Below, one piece after another: positions 34,438 through 42,924 of a stretch of DNA of 64,000 nucleotides; positions within the stretch are counted from its first letter, which is position 1, and the number at the start of each line of letters is the position of its first letter. Source of the stretch: Acutalibacter sp. 1XD8-36 (lineage in GTDB: Bacteria > Bacillota > Clostridia > Oscillospirales > Acutalibacteraceae). The translations under genes were made by a program, and so were the position numbers. Location of the stretch: assembly GCF_009917525.1 (NCBI RefSeq), contig NZ_QZDU01000010.1, positions 20,786-84,785 of the forward strand, in the 5' to 3' direction. The notes under the pieces are model-generated. The model worked only from the letters and a program-made list of their open reading frames with translations, was not told where the DNA came from and did no database searches.

Positions 34438-35247
34438 CTAATTTATTACGCCCTTGAGCGCGTCGGTCATGCGCGCGGCCTGCACGGCCTCCCTCACATC
34501 GTGGGCCCGAAGCAAGTCCGCGCCGCCCAGAGCCGCGGCAGTATGGGCGGCTATGGTCGCCGCCAACCTCTCCTCAAAGGGCGGATTCCCGCAGGGCTCC
34601 CCTGTGACCCGCTTTCTGGAGGCCGCCATTAAATAGGCGCAGCCGGGTATCTTTGTCCTGCCCACATGGGCTATAAGCCGCAGGTTGTCCTCATAGGTCT
34701 TGCCAAAGCCTACCCCCGGGTCGAAGCAGATTTGCCCGGGGCCCACCCCGAACCTTTCTGCCCGCTCCAGCCTCTCCTCAAAGAAGGCCCGCACCTCCCC
34801 AAGGATATCCCCGGACCCGGCGCCCCGGGGGTGCATTATAACACACCCGCAGCCCGAGCCCCACACGGCCCGGAGCATATCGTCCCCGAAGCCGGACACG
34901 TCGTTTATAATATGGGCCCCCGCTTCAAGGGCCCGCTGTGCCACCTGGGGATAGAAGGTGTCCACGGAGACGGCGGCCTTCGTGCCCTTCAGCACAGCCT
35001 TCAGCACCGGGCCTATTCTCCCCCACTCCTCCGCGGCGTCCACGGCCTCATAGCCCGGGCGGGTGGACTGGCCCCCTATGTCTATTATCCCGGCCCCCTG
35101 GGCCTCCATCTCAAGGGCTCTCTCAAGGGCCCTCTCAGGGTCAAGATACCTGCCGCCGTCGGAGAAGGAGTCGGGGGTGACGTTCAGTATGCCCATCACA
35201 TATGTCTTATCCAGCGGGAAAACCTTTCCCCTTGCAGTAAACTCCAT
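34438..35247 (-). CDS. folP: Dihydropteroate synthase
   Basis: A 269-residue TIM-barrel enzyme that joins p-aminobenzoate to the pterin. YVMGILNVTPDSFSDGGRYL near residue 15, IIDIGGQSTRPGYEAV near 50, INDVSGF near 105 and FDPGVGFGKTYEDN near 165 are all present. The ATG at 35247 is two bases after the folE stop with AGGCAGGTAGG as SD; longer reading upstream lies inside folE and is not real. Confidence 0.95.
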   Translation of the reverse strand: MEFTARGKVFPLDKTYVMGILNVTPDSFSDGGRYLDPERALERALEMEAQGAGIIDIGGQSTRPGYEAVDAAEEWGRIGPVLKAVLKGTKAAVSVDTFYPQVAQRALEAGAHIINDVSGFGDDMLRAVWGSGCGCVIMHPRGAGSGDILGEVRAFFEERLERAERFGVGPGQICFDPGVGFGKTYEDNLRLIAHVGRTKIPGCAYLMAASRKRVTGEPCGNPPFEERLAATIAAHTAAALGGADLLRAHDVREAVQAARMTDALKGVIN

Positions 35248-35249
35248 AC

Positions 35250-35813
35250 CTACCTGCCTCTCAGCAGGGCGGTGACCTCGGACCTGGTGCGGGCGTCGGA
35301 CCTCATGCAGCCCCTCAGGGCAGAGGTCTCCGTCACCGTCCCGGCGGCCCTCGCCCCCCTCATGGTCATGCACAAATGCTCGGCCTGTATGAACACCGCC
35401 ACCCCCTGGGGCTCAAGGTTTTCATAGAGGAAATCCGCTATCTGCCCGGTGAGCCGCTCCTGGACCTGGGGCCGCCTTGCAAAGCAGTCCACTATCCGGG
35501 CAAACTTCGAGAGGCCGATTATCCTGCCGTCCCTGGGGATATAGGCTATATGGGCCCGCCCGATAAATGGCAGCAAGTGGTGCTCGCATACGGAGTAAAG
35601 GGGGATATCCTTCACAAACACCAGCTCGTCATGCTTGCCGGTCTCCTTAAAAATCTTCAGGTGCTCCCCGGGGTCCGAGCTGAGCCCCGAGAATATCTCC
35701 CCGTACATCCTCGCCACCCGGTCCGGGGTCTCCTTCAGGCCCTCCCTGTCCGGGTCCTCCCCCACGGCCTCCAGTATGTCCCGCACCGCCCGGCGCAGCT
35801 TGTCCATATCCAT
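35250..35813 (-). CDS. folE: GTP cyclohydrolase I
   Basis: A 187-residue enzyme opening the folate pathway by converting GTP to dihydroneopterin triphosphate. Zinc and catalytic blocks are [23 protein letters not shown] (Cys/His pair) and the later [10 protein letters not shown] (second Cys). [23 protein letters not shown] is family-typical. It starts 19 bases after comF. A folate operon folE-folP-folB-folK follows; the pterin phosphatase step is not encoded here. Confidence 0.96.
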   Translation of the reverse strand: MDMDKLRRAVRDILEAVGEDPDREGLKETPDRVARMYGEIFSGLSSDPGEHLKIFKETGKHDELVFVKDIPLYSVCEHHLLPFIGRAHIAYIPRDGRIIGLSKFARIVDCFARRPQVQERLTGQIADFLYENLEPQGVAVFIQAEHLCMTMRGARAAGTVTETSALRGCMRSDARTRSEVTALLRGR

Positions 35814-35832
35814 AATGGTCTCCTTCCAAAAG

Positions 35833-36501
35833 CTATTTCCTGAATTTGCTCTCCGCGGCGCACAGGCAGCACACCAGATTGGCCCCGGCCTTAAACAGGG
35901 CCGAGGCGCACTCCCTCAGGGTGGAGCCGCTGGTGACGATATCGTCCACCAGCAGGATATTCCTGCCCGCCGCCTCCTCTGAAGCCCTGTACGCCCCCGA
36001 AAGGTTCGTCAGCCTTTCCTCAAGCCCCAGGTCGTGCTGGGCCCTGGTCTTCTTCACCTTCTCCAGCAGCCTTCTGACCTCAATGCCCCTCTGCCGCCCT
36101 ATCTGCCGGGCTAGCAGAAGGTTCTGGTCGTAGCCCCGCCGCCTGAACCCCTCGGGGCTCAGCGGGACATAGGTTAAAGTCCACTTAAGCTCCGGCAGGC
36201 CCTCAATAAGCCCTGCCATAAGCATGCCCATGCGCGGGCCTATTATTTTGCAGCCCCTGAATTTGTACTGCAGCATACTCTCCCTATAGCCGCCCTCATA
36301 TTCCATCGGGGCCAGCACCGGCACCTCAAGGCCGCTGTCAAGCCTTATCAGCCGCCTCCTGGGCTCCTCAGGCAGCTTTTCCGCGCACTCCCTGCAGAAC
36401 AGCCTGTCGGGGGGCACCCGCTCCCAGCAGCAAAGGCATTTCGCCGGGAATAAAAGGGACACCGCCCAGTCCAAGCCCCTGGCCGGGTACCAGTTCTCCA
36501 C
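35833..36501 (-). CDS. comF: ComF-family phosphoribosyltransferase-like protein
   Basis: A 222-residue protein with an N-terminal zinc finger (CLCCWERV...CRECAEKL) and a type I PRTase fold whose PRPP loop is [15 protein letters not shown] near residue 190. [17 protein letters not shown] is a ComF hallmark. ComF supports DNA uptake in competence and may aid restart after replication stress. It uses a GTG start directly after the galT stop, so it is coupled to galT and lies ahead of the folate genes. Confidence 0.9.
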   Translation of the reverse strand: MENWYPARGLDWAVSLLFPAKCLCCWERVPPDRLFCRECAEKLPEEPRRRLIRLDSGLEVPVLAPMEYEGGYRESMLQYKFRGCKIIGPRMGMLMAGLIEGLPELKWTLTYVPLSPEGFRRRGYDQNLLLARQIGRQRGIEVRRLLEKVKKTRAQHDLGLEERLTNLSGAYRASEEAAGRNILLVDDIVTSGSTLRECASALFKAGANLVCCLCAAESKFRK

Positions 36502-38013
36502 CTATTTCACGCTGCCGCAGAACCGGCGGAAGGCCTCCCGGCCCCTGCCGTCGTCCTTAAACACCCCGGCGTTGCCGAGTATCTTCCCGAACTTCTCCCC
36601 AATGCTGTCCTGTATGGCCCGCTCTAGCTGCCCGGCAGGTATATCCTTTGCCTTTAGCTCCTCGTACCAGGCCATATGCTTCTCCATCTCCGGCCCCGAC
36701 ATGATTTCAGCGGCCCTGCCTTCGTCAGACAGAGCCTCCCTCAGAAGCCCGGTCTCTGTGAGCAGGCGGGGGGGCAGTATGGCAAGGCCCATCACCTCGA
36801 TAAGGCCGATGTTTTCCTTTTTGATGTTGTGGTATTCGGCGTGGGGATGGAACAGTCCCAGGGGGTGCTCCTCAGTGGTGCGGTTGTTGCGCAGCACCAG
36901 GTCCAGCTCGAAGTTCTCCCCCCTGCGCCTTGCAATGGGGGTGATGGTGTTGTGGGGGGCGTCGGTCTCAGAAAGGACGTCAACGCTTTCGTCACTGTAG
37001 CCCCGCCAGGCCGTAAGTATCCTGTCCGCCAGCTCCACCATGGCCTCCCTGTCGGTGCCGCTCAGACGGATGACGGACATGGGCCAGTGCAAAATGCCGG
37101 CCTCTATGCCCTCAAAGCCCCTGAAGCTGACCTTCTCCCGCACGCCTGCCCTGGCCATGGGCAGCTCCTCCGCGCCCCCCTGGAAGTGGTCGTGGGAGAG
37201 TATTGAGCCGCCCACAATGGGCAGGTCCGCGTTTGAGCCCACAAAATAGTGGGGCAGTATGGTCTCAAACTCCAGCAGCCGCCTGAAGGAAGCCCTGCTC
37301 ACCTTCATGGGCCTGTGCTCCGCGCTGAGCACAATACAGTGCTCATTATAGTACACATAGGGGGAATACTGCAAATACCACTGCTCGCCGTCCAGCTCCA
37401 GCGGCACAAGCCTATGGTTGCCCCTGGCGGCCTGGTTCGCGCTGCCAAGATACCCCTCGTTCTCCCTGCACAGGGCGCAGGCCGGGTAGCCGGACTTGGG
37501 GGCGTTCCTGGCTGCGGCGATGGCCTTGGGGTCCTTCTCGGGCTTGGAGAGGTTGATGGTGATGGTCAAATCGCCGTAGGGCGTGGGGGCCGTCCACTTG
37601 CGGTCCTTCTCGATACGGTCCACGCGGATGTAGTTCGTGCTCCTGCTTAGGGCGTAGTAGTAGTCGGTGGCCTCCCTGGGGGAGCTCTCATAGCGCCTGT
37701 TAAACTCCCTCACCACCTCCGAGGGCCTGGGGGTAAGGCAGGCCATGAGCTCAGTGTCAAACTGGTCCTGGGCGTCCTTATTGTCCTCCTCCAGAAGCCC
37801 CTTTTCCCGGGCAAATGCGCAGAGCTCCTCCAGCACCCCAGCCGGGGTATGCAGGCTCTCCTCCACCTGTACGGGGGCAAAATTGGACTCGCCCAAAAGG
37901 GCCAGTATGCGGTTTGCGGCGTAGGCCGTGTCCAGCGGGCTTATGAGCTCCCGCTCCAGGCCGTAGGCTATCAGGCGGGATATGGCAAGGTTCAGGTCAA
38001 CGGAAGTTTTCAT
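36502..38013 (-). CDS. galT: UDP-glucose--hexose-1-phosphate uridylyltransferase (Firmicutes type)
   Basis: A 503-residue Leloir-pathway enzyme of the second GalT family found in Firmicutes. Family blocks include SGYPACALCRENEGYLG, HCIVLSAEHRPMKV, PIVGGSILSHDHFQGG (His motif around the uridylylated residue) and ERRGENFELDLVLRNN-like sequence near 370. galK and galE are not in the window. It has its own promoter at 38047-38076 and heads the comF-folate gene line. Confidence 0.93.
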   Translation of the reverse strand: MKTSVDLNLAISRLIAYGLERELISPLDTAYAANRILALLGESNFAPVQVEESLHTPAGVLEELCAFAREKGLLEEDNKDAQDQFDTELMACLTPRPSEVVREFNRRYESSPREATDYYYALSRSTNYIRVDRIEKDRKWTAPTPYGDLTITINLSKPEKDPKAIAAARNAPKSGYPACALCRENEGYLGSANQAARGNHRLVPLELDGEQWYLQYSPYVYYNEHCIVLSAEHRPMKVSRASFRRLLEFETILPHYFVGSNADLPIVGGSILSHDHFQGGAEELPMARAGVREKVSFRGFEGIEAGILHWPMSVIRLSGTDREAMVELADRILTAWRGYSDESVDVLSETDAPHNTITPIARRRGENFELDLVLRNNRTTEEHPLGLFHPHAEYHNIKKENIGLIEVMGLAILPPRLLTETGLLREALSDEGRAAEIMSGPEMEKHMAWYEELKAKDIPAGQLERAIQDSIGEKFGKILGNAGVFKDDGRGREAFRRFCGSVK

Positions 38014-38046
38014 TGGGCAGCATCCTTTCTGGGGTCATATACGCTT

Positions 38047-38076
38047 ATTGTACACCTCATAAGGGGGGCAGGTCAA
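38047..38076 (-). promoter_or_regulatory. Promoter of galT and downstream genes
   Basis: Minus strand TTGACC (38076-38071), 18-base spacer, TACAAT (38052-38047), with SD AAAGGA before the galT start. Confidence 0.65.
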
Positions 38077-38126
38077 TATCTTACGGGAAATTTGGTCTTC
38101 GTGCCATATGCAGAAAATGTTGCTTT

Positions 38127-38999
38127 TCAACGTGCCAAGTTTGAGTACCAAGCCGGTACGGGATTCTTCATATTGTCATACCAGCCCAGTATATCCTCCG
38201 CCTGATTTATCATTATTTTAACCTGTTCATCCCCAAAGGGAATTGCCCAGGGCACGGAGGACAGGGTATTGCTGCTTATATAAAGCGCGAGCAGTTTCCA
38301 AAACTCCATGGGTACGGCATTATTAAAGTATCCGTCTACCATTCCCGCCGCAAATAAAGGGGCGGCCTGGGCGCACCATACAATGCGGTTAAACTCCTCC
38401 CACGGGTCCCCAAAGTCATTTCTGTCAAAGTCAATGATGTAGAGCTTCTTGTCCCTGCCTATCATCATATTGCCCACATGGTAATCCCCGTGCTGATAGG
38501 TCCGGGGGCGGCCGCTAAGCAGGCGCCTGTGGGCGTTAATATAGTCAATAAAGGCCTGTCCGTTTTCATACTTTATGGGACATTCCTCATACATCCTGAT
38601 TTTGCGGTCTGCTTTACGGTTAAAATAGCTTTCCCAGTCCTCTATCCCCTCGGGAGCGGGAATTTTATGAATTTCCTTTAATATCCGTCCTGCCTCAAGG
38701 CCATAGGAATACTGGGCCTCCCCTGTGAGCTTATGCAGATTTTCCTCTGCGTCAACACCGTCTATCCAGGTCTGAATAAGGTAAACTCCCTCGTCGGACC
38801 TGCCAAATTCCAGGGGCCTGCACATTGGCACGCCAAGAGCCGCCACCCGGCATATAAGCTCATATTCACTCTTTTTCCGCTCATATTGCTCAGCCGGAGA
38901 AACTCGGAGCAAAAATTTCTCCCCTTTTGTATCAGTAACACAGTATTTTTTATCACCGGACCAGCCTTTATCAACTGGCTCTTTTGAGACGAATTTCAT
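38127..38999 (-). CDS. Aminoglycoside-phosphotransferase-fold kinase
   Basis: A 290-residue APH/choline-kinase-like protein. It has the N-lobe KYCVTDTKGEKFLLRVS with the ATP Lys, the hinge YLIQTWIDG, the catalytic loop YQHGDYHVGNMMI (HGDxHxxN) near residue 185, and the metal motif LYIIDFDRNDFGDPWEEF near 205. It may phosphorylate a small alcohol, sugar or antibiotic. The codons are richer in A/T than the neighbours, suggesting acquisition. ATG at 38999 follows AGGAGGG; longer upstream reading overlaps rlmD. Confidence 0.85.
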   Translation of the reverse strand: MKFVSKEPVDKGWSGDKKYCVTDTKGEKFLLRVSPAEQYERKKSEYELICRVAALGVPMCRPLEFGRSDEGVYLIQTWIDGVDAEENLHKLTGEAQYSYGLEAGRILKEIHKIPAPEGIEDWESYFNRKADRKIRMYEECPIKYENGQAFIDYINAHRRLLSGRPRTYQHGDYHVGNMMIGRDKKLYIIDFDRNDFGDPWEEFNRIVWCAQAAPLFAAGMVDGYFNNAVPMEFWKLLALYISSNTLSSVPWAIPFGDEQVKIMINQAEDILGWYDNMKNPVPAWYSNLAR

Positions 39000-39042
39000 T
39001 TCAGATATTTCCCTCCTTCTTTCTGGCGACTGTGTTTTTTTC

Positions 39043-40416
39043 TTATATACCCTGTTCCCTGCGGGAAAGCAGTACGGCGGTCTCCACATGCCCCGTCCCC
39101 GGAAACATATCCACCGGCGAGGCCTCCTCCGCCATGTACCCCCTGCCTGCAAACTCCCTCAGGTCCCTTGCCAGCGTCGCCGGGTCGCAGGAGACATATA
39201 CCACCCTCTCCGGCCCCATCCCCGCCACGGTCCCTATCACCTCCGGGGTGCAGCCCTTTCTGGGCGGGTCCAGTATCACCACCTCAGGCCGGAGCCCCCT
39301 TCGGGCCAGCTCCTCTGCCGCCTCCCCCGCGTCCCCGCAGAGGAATTCGGTGTTGTCAATGCCGTTCCTCCCCGCGTTCTCTATGGCGTTTTCCACCGCC
39401 CGGGGCTCCACCTCCACCCCTATGAGCCTCCCCGCCCGGCGGGCCATGGAAAGCCCGATGGTGCCCGTGCCGCAGTACAAATCCAAAAGCAGGCTGCCCT
39501 CCCCCGGCATGGCATAATCCGCGGCTATGCCGTAGAGCCTCTCGGCCTGGCTTCGGTTGACCTGGTAGAAGGACAGGGGGGAAATCTCAAACTCCAGCCC
39601 GCAGAGCCTGTCCCTGATACTGTCCCGGCCCCAGACCGTCCGGCAGCGCCTGCCCAGGGCCACGTTTGTGCGCCGGGTGTTGGAGTTTATCACAAGGCTC
39701 GCAAGCCCCGGCACAGCCTTACGCATAGCCTCTGCAAGCTCCGCCTCATGGTGCAGGCCGTTGCCGTTCACCACCACGCATACCATTATCTCCCCGGTGG
39801 CCTCGGCCTTGCGCAAAAACAGCCTGCGCATACGCCCCTTATGGGTGGCCTCGTCGTAGACCGGGTCGCCGTACTCCTTCGCCCACTCCCTGAAGGCCCT
39901 CATCGCTATGGTGAACTCCTCCGGCTGGAGCCTGCAGCCCTCGCAGGGGACTATCCTGTGGGAGTTCCTGGCGTAAAACCCCAGCTCCACCCCGCCGTCC
40001 GGCCCCGGGCCGATTGGCAGCAGGGCCTTATTCCTGTAGCCGTCCCGGCTCACAGCGCCGGTTATGGGCCGGACAGGCAGCCCCTTTAGGCCCCCTATCC
40101 GCTCCAGGGCGTCCCGCACCCGCTGCTCCTTTATTCTCAGCTCCTCCTCATAGGTGATATGCCTGTAGCAGCAGCCCCCGCAGAGCCTATACACCGGGCA
40201 GTCCGGCTCCCTCCTGCACTCCCCCGGCTCCAGCACCCTCTCGAGCCGCCCGAAGGCGTGGGTCTTCGCGGCCTTCACTATCTTTACCAGCGCCCTGTCC
40301 CCGGGAGCGCCCAGGGGCACGAACACCGCCTCCCCCTGGTGCCTGCCCACCGCGGCCCCCTCGGCAGTCATGCCGGTGAACTCCATTTCAATGTATTGGT
40401 TTTTTTTGAGAGCCAT
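39043..40416 (-). CDS. rlmD: 23S rRNA (uracil-5-)-methyltransferase RlmD family
   Basis: A 457-residue SAM-dependent RNA m5U methyltransferase. It has a TRAM domain (about 1-60), the Fe-S Cys cluster CPVYRLCGGCCYRHI near 85, the SAM loop LLDLYCGTGTIGLSMA near 300, the DPPRKGC motif near 395, and the catalytic Cys in VYVSCDPATLARD near 420. The start at 40416 is used because the GGAGG SD lies inside a longer reading. RlmC/RlmCD specificity cannot be excluded. Confidence 0.92.
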   Translation of the reverse strand: MALKKNQYIEMEFTGMTAEGAAVGRHQGEAVFVPLGAPGDRALVKIVKAAKTHAFGRLERVLEPGECRREPDCPVYRLCGGCCYRHITYEEELRIKEQRVRDALERIGGLKGLPVRPITGAVSRDGYRNKALLPIGPGPDGGVELGFYARNSHRIVPCEGCRLQPEEFTIAMRAFREWAKEYGDPVYDEATHKGRMRRLFLRKAEATGEIMVCVVVNGNGLHHEAELAEAMRKAVPGLASLVINSNTRRTNVALGRRCRTVWGRDSIRDRLCGLEFEISPLSFYQVNRSQAERLYGIAADYAMPGEGSLLLDLYCGTGTIGLSMARRAGRLIGVEVEPRAVENAIENAGRNGIDNTEFLCGDAGEAAEELARRGLRPEVVILDPPRKGCTPEVIGTVAGMGPERVVYVSCDPATLARDLREFAGRGYMAEEASPVDMFPGTGHVETAVLLSRREQGI

Positions 40417-40572
40417 ATATACCTCCATTTCCCCAGTTCCAAAGCAAACAATTATATGGATTTCACAAATTTATTTAAAGATATTTTGTTATCGATATCG
40501 AAAACGCAGATTTTGTCGAAAAAGCTTGATTTTACACTAAGAATCTAGTAAAATATTCCTGTAAGAGAAGAT

Positions 40573-40608
40573 AACAAGTTTGCGGCGAATTACTTGTTAA
40601 TTCACCGC
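40573..40608. other. Two mutually exclusive hairpins in the region between rlmD and the GatD-like gene
   Basis: AACAAGT (40573-40579) can pair with ACTTGTT (40592-40598), while GCGGCGAATT (40582-40591) can pair with AATTCACCGC (40599-40608) with one mismatch. The two pairings share the middle bases, as in an attenuator. This lies in the 273-base gap 40417-40689, upstream of rlmD on the minus strand. The rest of the gap holds a TCGATATCGA palindrome (40492-40501) and a terminator. Confidence 0.45.
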
Positions 40609-40636
40609 GGTTTCAATACAACTCCTCCCCAAAAGA

Positions 40637-40669
40637 AGGAAAGGAACCGGTCCCCCCGGTTCTTTTCCT
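40637..40669 (-). terminator. Intrinsic terminator of the murT/gatD-like operon
   Basis: 14-bp stem 40637-40650 with 40656-40669 (one G-T pair), loop TCCCC; on the minus strand followed by TTCTTTT. Confidence 0.75.
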
Positions 40670-40689
40670 CACTTTTTGGGGTATTTTTC

Positions 40690-41385
40690 TTATCTGACCT
40701 TCGAGTAAAAGTCCGCGACCCTGGCTTTATACGCCTCCTGGGCCGCCCCTCCAAAGGCCAGCTCCGCCCCATGGGCTCCCATTGCCTCAAGCAGGCCCCT
40801 TGCAAAGCAGGGGTTCAGCGGCAGCACCGGCCCCTGAAGGTAGGTTGCGAAAAGGTTATTGACCCTCAGCCCCTCATAGGGGCATTTTTTGTTGAGCCCA
40901 ACCCCTTTCTTTACGGTGAATAGGCCCTTCGCCCCCTCAGTGGGCCAGGCCATGGTAAACTGGGACTTGAAGCCCGTGACCTCCGCGCCGTTCCATTCCC
41001 CTAAAAAGACGCTGTTATGCCGGTGCATAATGTCCTGCTTGGCGTAAACCGGCAGAAGGCCCAGGCCCTCCAGCCTTGAGCCGTCCTCCCGGATGATATG
41101 GCTCCCCAGCACCTCCAGGGCGTTGCCTGTGAGCAGGAAGGCCGTGCCGCTGTCTATCAGCTCCCCTATCCTCTTCTTATATGGCATGAGCTTTTTTATC
41201 ACCTTCTCCTGGGTGCGCTCAGACATGGGGCCCATATACACGAGCCCTCCCCCGGAGAGCTCCGGCTCCTCCCTTAGGGAGACGTCGACCCGCTCTGCCC
41301 CGGGCAGGCAGGCCTGCAGGTATTTTACATTGAAAAGGTCCCCGAACAGGCTGCAGTATTCCGGGAAAAGCACCTCAATCCGCAT
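40690..41385 (-). CDS. GatD-like partner of MurT lacking the glutaminase residues
   Basis: A 231-residue class I amidotransferase-fold protein. The context (overlapping murT by 11 bases) and blocks such as SRLEGLGLLPVYAKQ and YLQGPVLPLNP mark it as the GatD subunit of lipid II isoglutaminyl synthase. In known GatD the nucleophile loop carries Cys (ICGGYQ) and a later YLHGP carries the catalytic His. Here these read LLTGNALEVLG (residues 84-94, no Cys) and YLQGP (Gln184). It therefore should not hydrolyse glutamine by the usual mechanism, and may use free ammonia, another partner, or serve a structural role. Confidence 0.8.
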   Translation of the reverse strand: MRIEVLFPEYCSLFGDLFNVKYLQACLPGAERVDVSLREEPELSGGGLVYMGPMSERTQEKVIKKLMPYKKRIGELIDSGTAFLLTGNALEVLGSHIIREDGSRLEGLGLLPVYAKQDIMHRHNSVFLGEWNGAEVTGFKSQFTMAWPTEGAKGLFTVKKGVGLNKKCPYEGLRVNNLFATYLQGPVLPLNPCFARGLLEAMGAHGAELAFGGAAQEAYKARVADFYSKVR

Positions 41386-42757
41386 TTTTCGCCGCCTCCT
41401 TCTTTAAGCGCTCCACCACGAGCCTCTGGGTGTCCTCAGCCAGCCGGATGGTATATACGTCGTAGAGTATGAACACCGAGTCGGGCTCCCCCGGGCGCAG
41501 GACCTCAGCGGCCCCGCCGGTGCCGGGCATATGGTCTATCCGCTCAGCCGGTACCCCCGCAAGCAGCAGCCGCAGGTACACGTCCCAGTGCCTCGCCCCG
41601 GCGGCTATCAGCTGGACTACCGAGCCGTCGGCCAAAAACTCAAAGTCCGCGTCATACAGCCAAGAGACATTCTCAACCGTGTGCTGGGCGTCGAAGAAGT
41701 CGTCCAGGAACAGTATCACGGCCTTTTTGCCCGGATAGTCCCGGATATTCTGGAAGGCCCGGGAGCAGGCCACTGGGTTCTGGCCCTTTGCCAGGTGCAG
41801 GATGGCCTTGCGCCCGTTTACCTCCTCCTCCATATACCTGGTGGCGCTGATACCCACAGAGCCTAGGGCCCCGGCTATCTTCCCGGGCTCCAGGCCCAGC
41901 TCGCATAGGAGGGCCACGGCGGCAAGGGAGTTGTATACATTTATATAGGCGCTGTTCGCCAGGGGGAATCGGAAGCTCTCCCCCCCTATGTCCACCTCCA
42001 TGTCCGTCTCCGTGAGCCCGACAGCCGTGTAACCTGCCTTGGGCGAGGAGAAGCCGCAGTCCTTACAAGCAGCCCTGCCGATATGGTGGTACCGCCTGAA
42101 GTCCCATTTCAATTCGCCGCCGCAGCGGGGGCAGGCGGGCACGTCCTGTACAATATTCCTGCTCCCCTCTCCGTCGCCGGGCTGCCTGGCAATGGAGAAA
42201 TAGGCCCGGGGGTTCCCGGGCTTCAGCTCCGAGCACATCATATCGTCGGCATTGAGAACCATGGGCACGCCGTCGGGAATGTACTTATTCAGGAAGTCCA
42301 GGATAAACTCAGGGTGGGCGTTGCGCTTATATGAGTCCCGGAAGATGTTTGTGCAGAGCATTATGTCCGGGCGCATATAGGGCAGTATCAGGTTTGAGCT
42401 GCGCTCGTCCAGCTCGAATACCGCCAGCTTCTTTGTGGGCCGGCCCCGCCAGTCGGAGTTTGATATCAGCAGGGACGCCACGCCGGAGTACACATTCGAG
42501 CCGTTCCTGTTGCAGTAAAAATCCGCGCCGGTCCTCTCCAGCACGTCCTCCACCAGGTTTGCCACGGTGGTCTTGCCGTTGGTGCCGGTGATACATACCA
42601 CCTTCTCCGGCTTCGGCATACGGCCTATGAAGCTTCTGCACAGCCAGATAGCCAGCTCCCCGGGGAAGTTGGTGGCGTTGCGGCCCAGCTTCAAAAGGAG
42701 GAAGCGCACGAGCTTCGAGATGAACAGTACAAGATAAAAATAAGGGGTGCGTTTCAT
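41375..42757 (-). CDS. murT: MurT, Mur-ligase subunit of lipid II isoglutaminyl synthase
   Basis: A 460-residue Mur ligase-like protein. The ATP loop is ITGTNGKTTVANLVED near 57. A four-Cys zinc ribbon (CPRCGGELKW...ACKDCGF) near 205 is inserted as in MurT. The DUF1727-type C-terminal domain holds LFLDDFFDAQHTVENVSWLYDADFE. With GatD the enzyme amidates the alpha-carboxyl of D-Glu in lipid II. The N-terminal stretch is hydrophobic, consistent with membrane proximity. It starts at a clear divergent promoter. Confidence 0.9.
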   Translation of the reverse strand: MKRTPYFYLVLFISKLVRFLLLKLGRNATNFPGELAIWLCRSFIGRMPKPEKVVCITGTNGKTTVANLVEDVLERTGADFYCNRNGSNVYSGVASLLISNSDWRGRPTKKLAVFELDERSSNLILPYMRPDIMLCTNIFRDSYKRNAHPEFILDFLNKYIPDGVPMVLNADDMMCSELKPGNPRAYFSIARQPGDGEGSRNIVQDVPACPRCGGELKWDFRRYHHIGRAACKDCGFSSPKAGYTAVGLTETDMEVDIGGESFRFPLANSAYINVYNSLAAVALLCELGLEPGKIAGALGSVGISATRYMEEEVNGRKAILHLAKGQNPVACSRAFQNIRDYPGKKAVILFLDDFFDAQHTVENVSWLYDADFEFLADGSVVQLIAAGARHWDVYLRLLLAGVPAERIDHMPGTGGAAEVLRPGEPDSVFILYDVYTIRLAEDTQRLVVERLKKEAAKNAD

Positions 42758-42798
42758 TTGGTTCCTTCCTATCTAAGTTAGCTTTAATATACCCAAAT

Positions 42799-42827
42799 AT
42801 TTTACCAAAAAGCGCCGGGTTTTTCAA
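42799..42827 (-). promoter_or_regulatory. Promoter of murT
   Basis: Minus strand TTGAAA (42827-42822), 17-base spacer, TAAAAT (42804-42799). Confidence 0.7.
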
Positions 42828-42835
42828 CCGCTATC

Positions 42836-42864
42836 TTGACCTTTCGGCTTTTTTAAGTTAAAAT
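42836..42864 (+). promoter_or_regulatory. Promoter of the sugar isomerase gene
   Basis: TTGACC (42836-42841), 17-base spacer, TAAAAT (42859-42864). It sits back to back with the murT promoter. Confidence 0.75.
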
Positions 42865-42924
42865 TATTCCATAGTCCCCACTATTAGTCCCACTATACTT
42901 TTTATAATCCAGGAGGTTTTTCCC

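Noticed and set aside
34438..35373. Longer folP starting at 35373
   Set aside because: The extra 42 residues are an alternative frame of folE; the ATG at 35247 has an SD and begins at the family's normal N-terminus.
39043..39152. Longer N-terminus for the phosphotransferase starting at 39152
   Set aside because: It would overlap rlmD, has no SD and adds an Arg/Trp-rich segment foreign to the family; AGGAGGG supports 38999.
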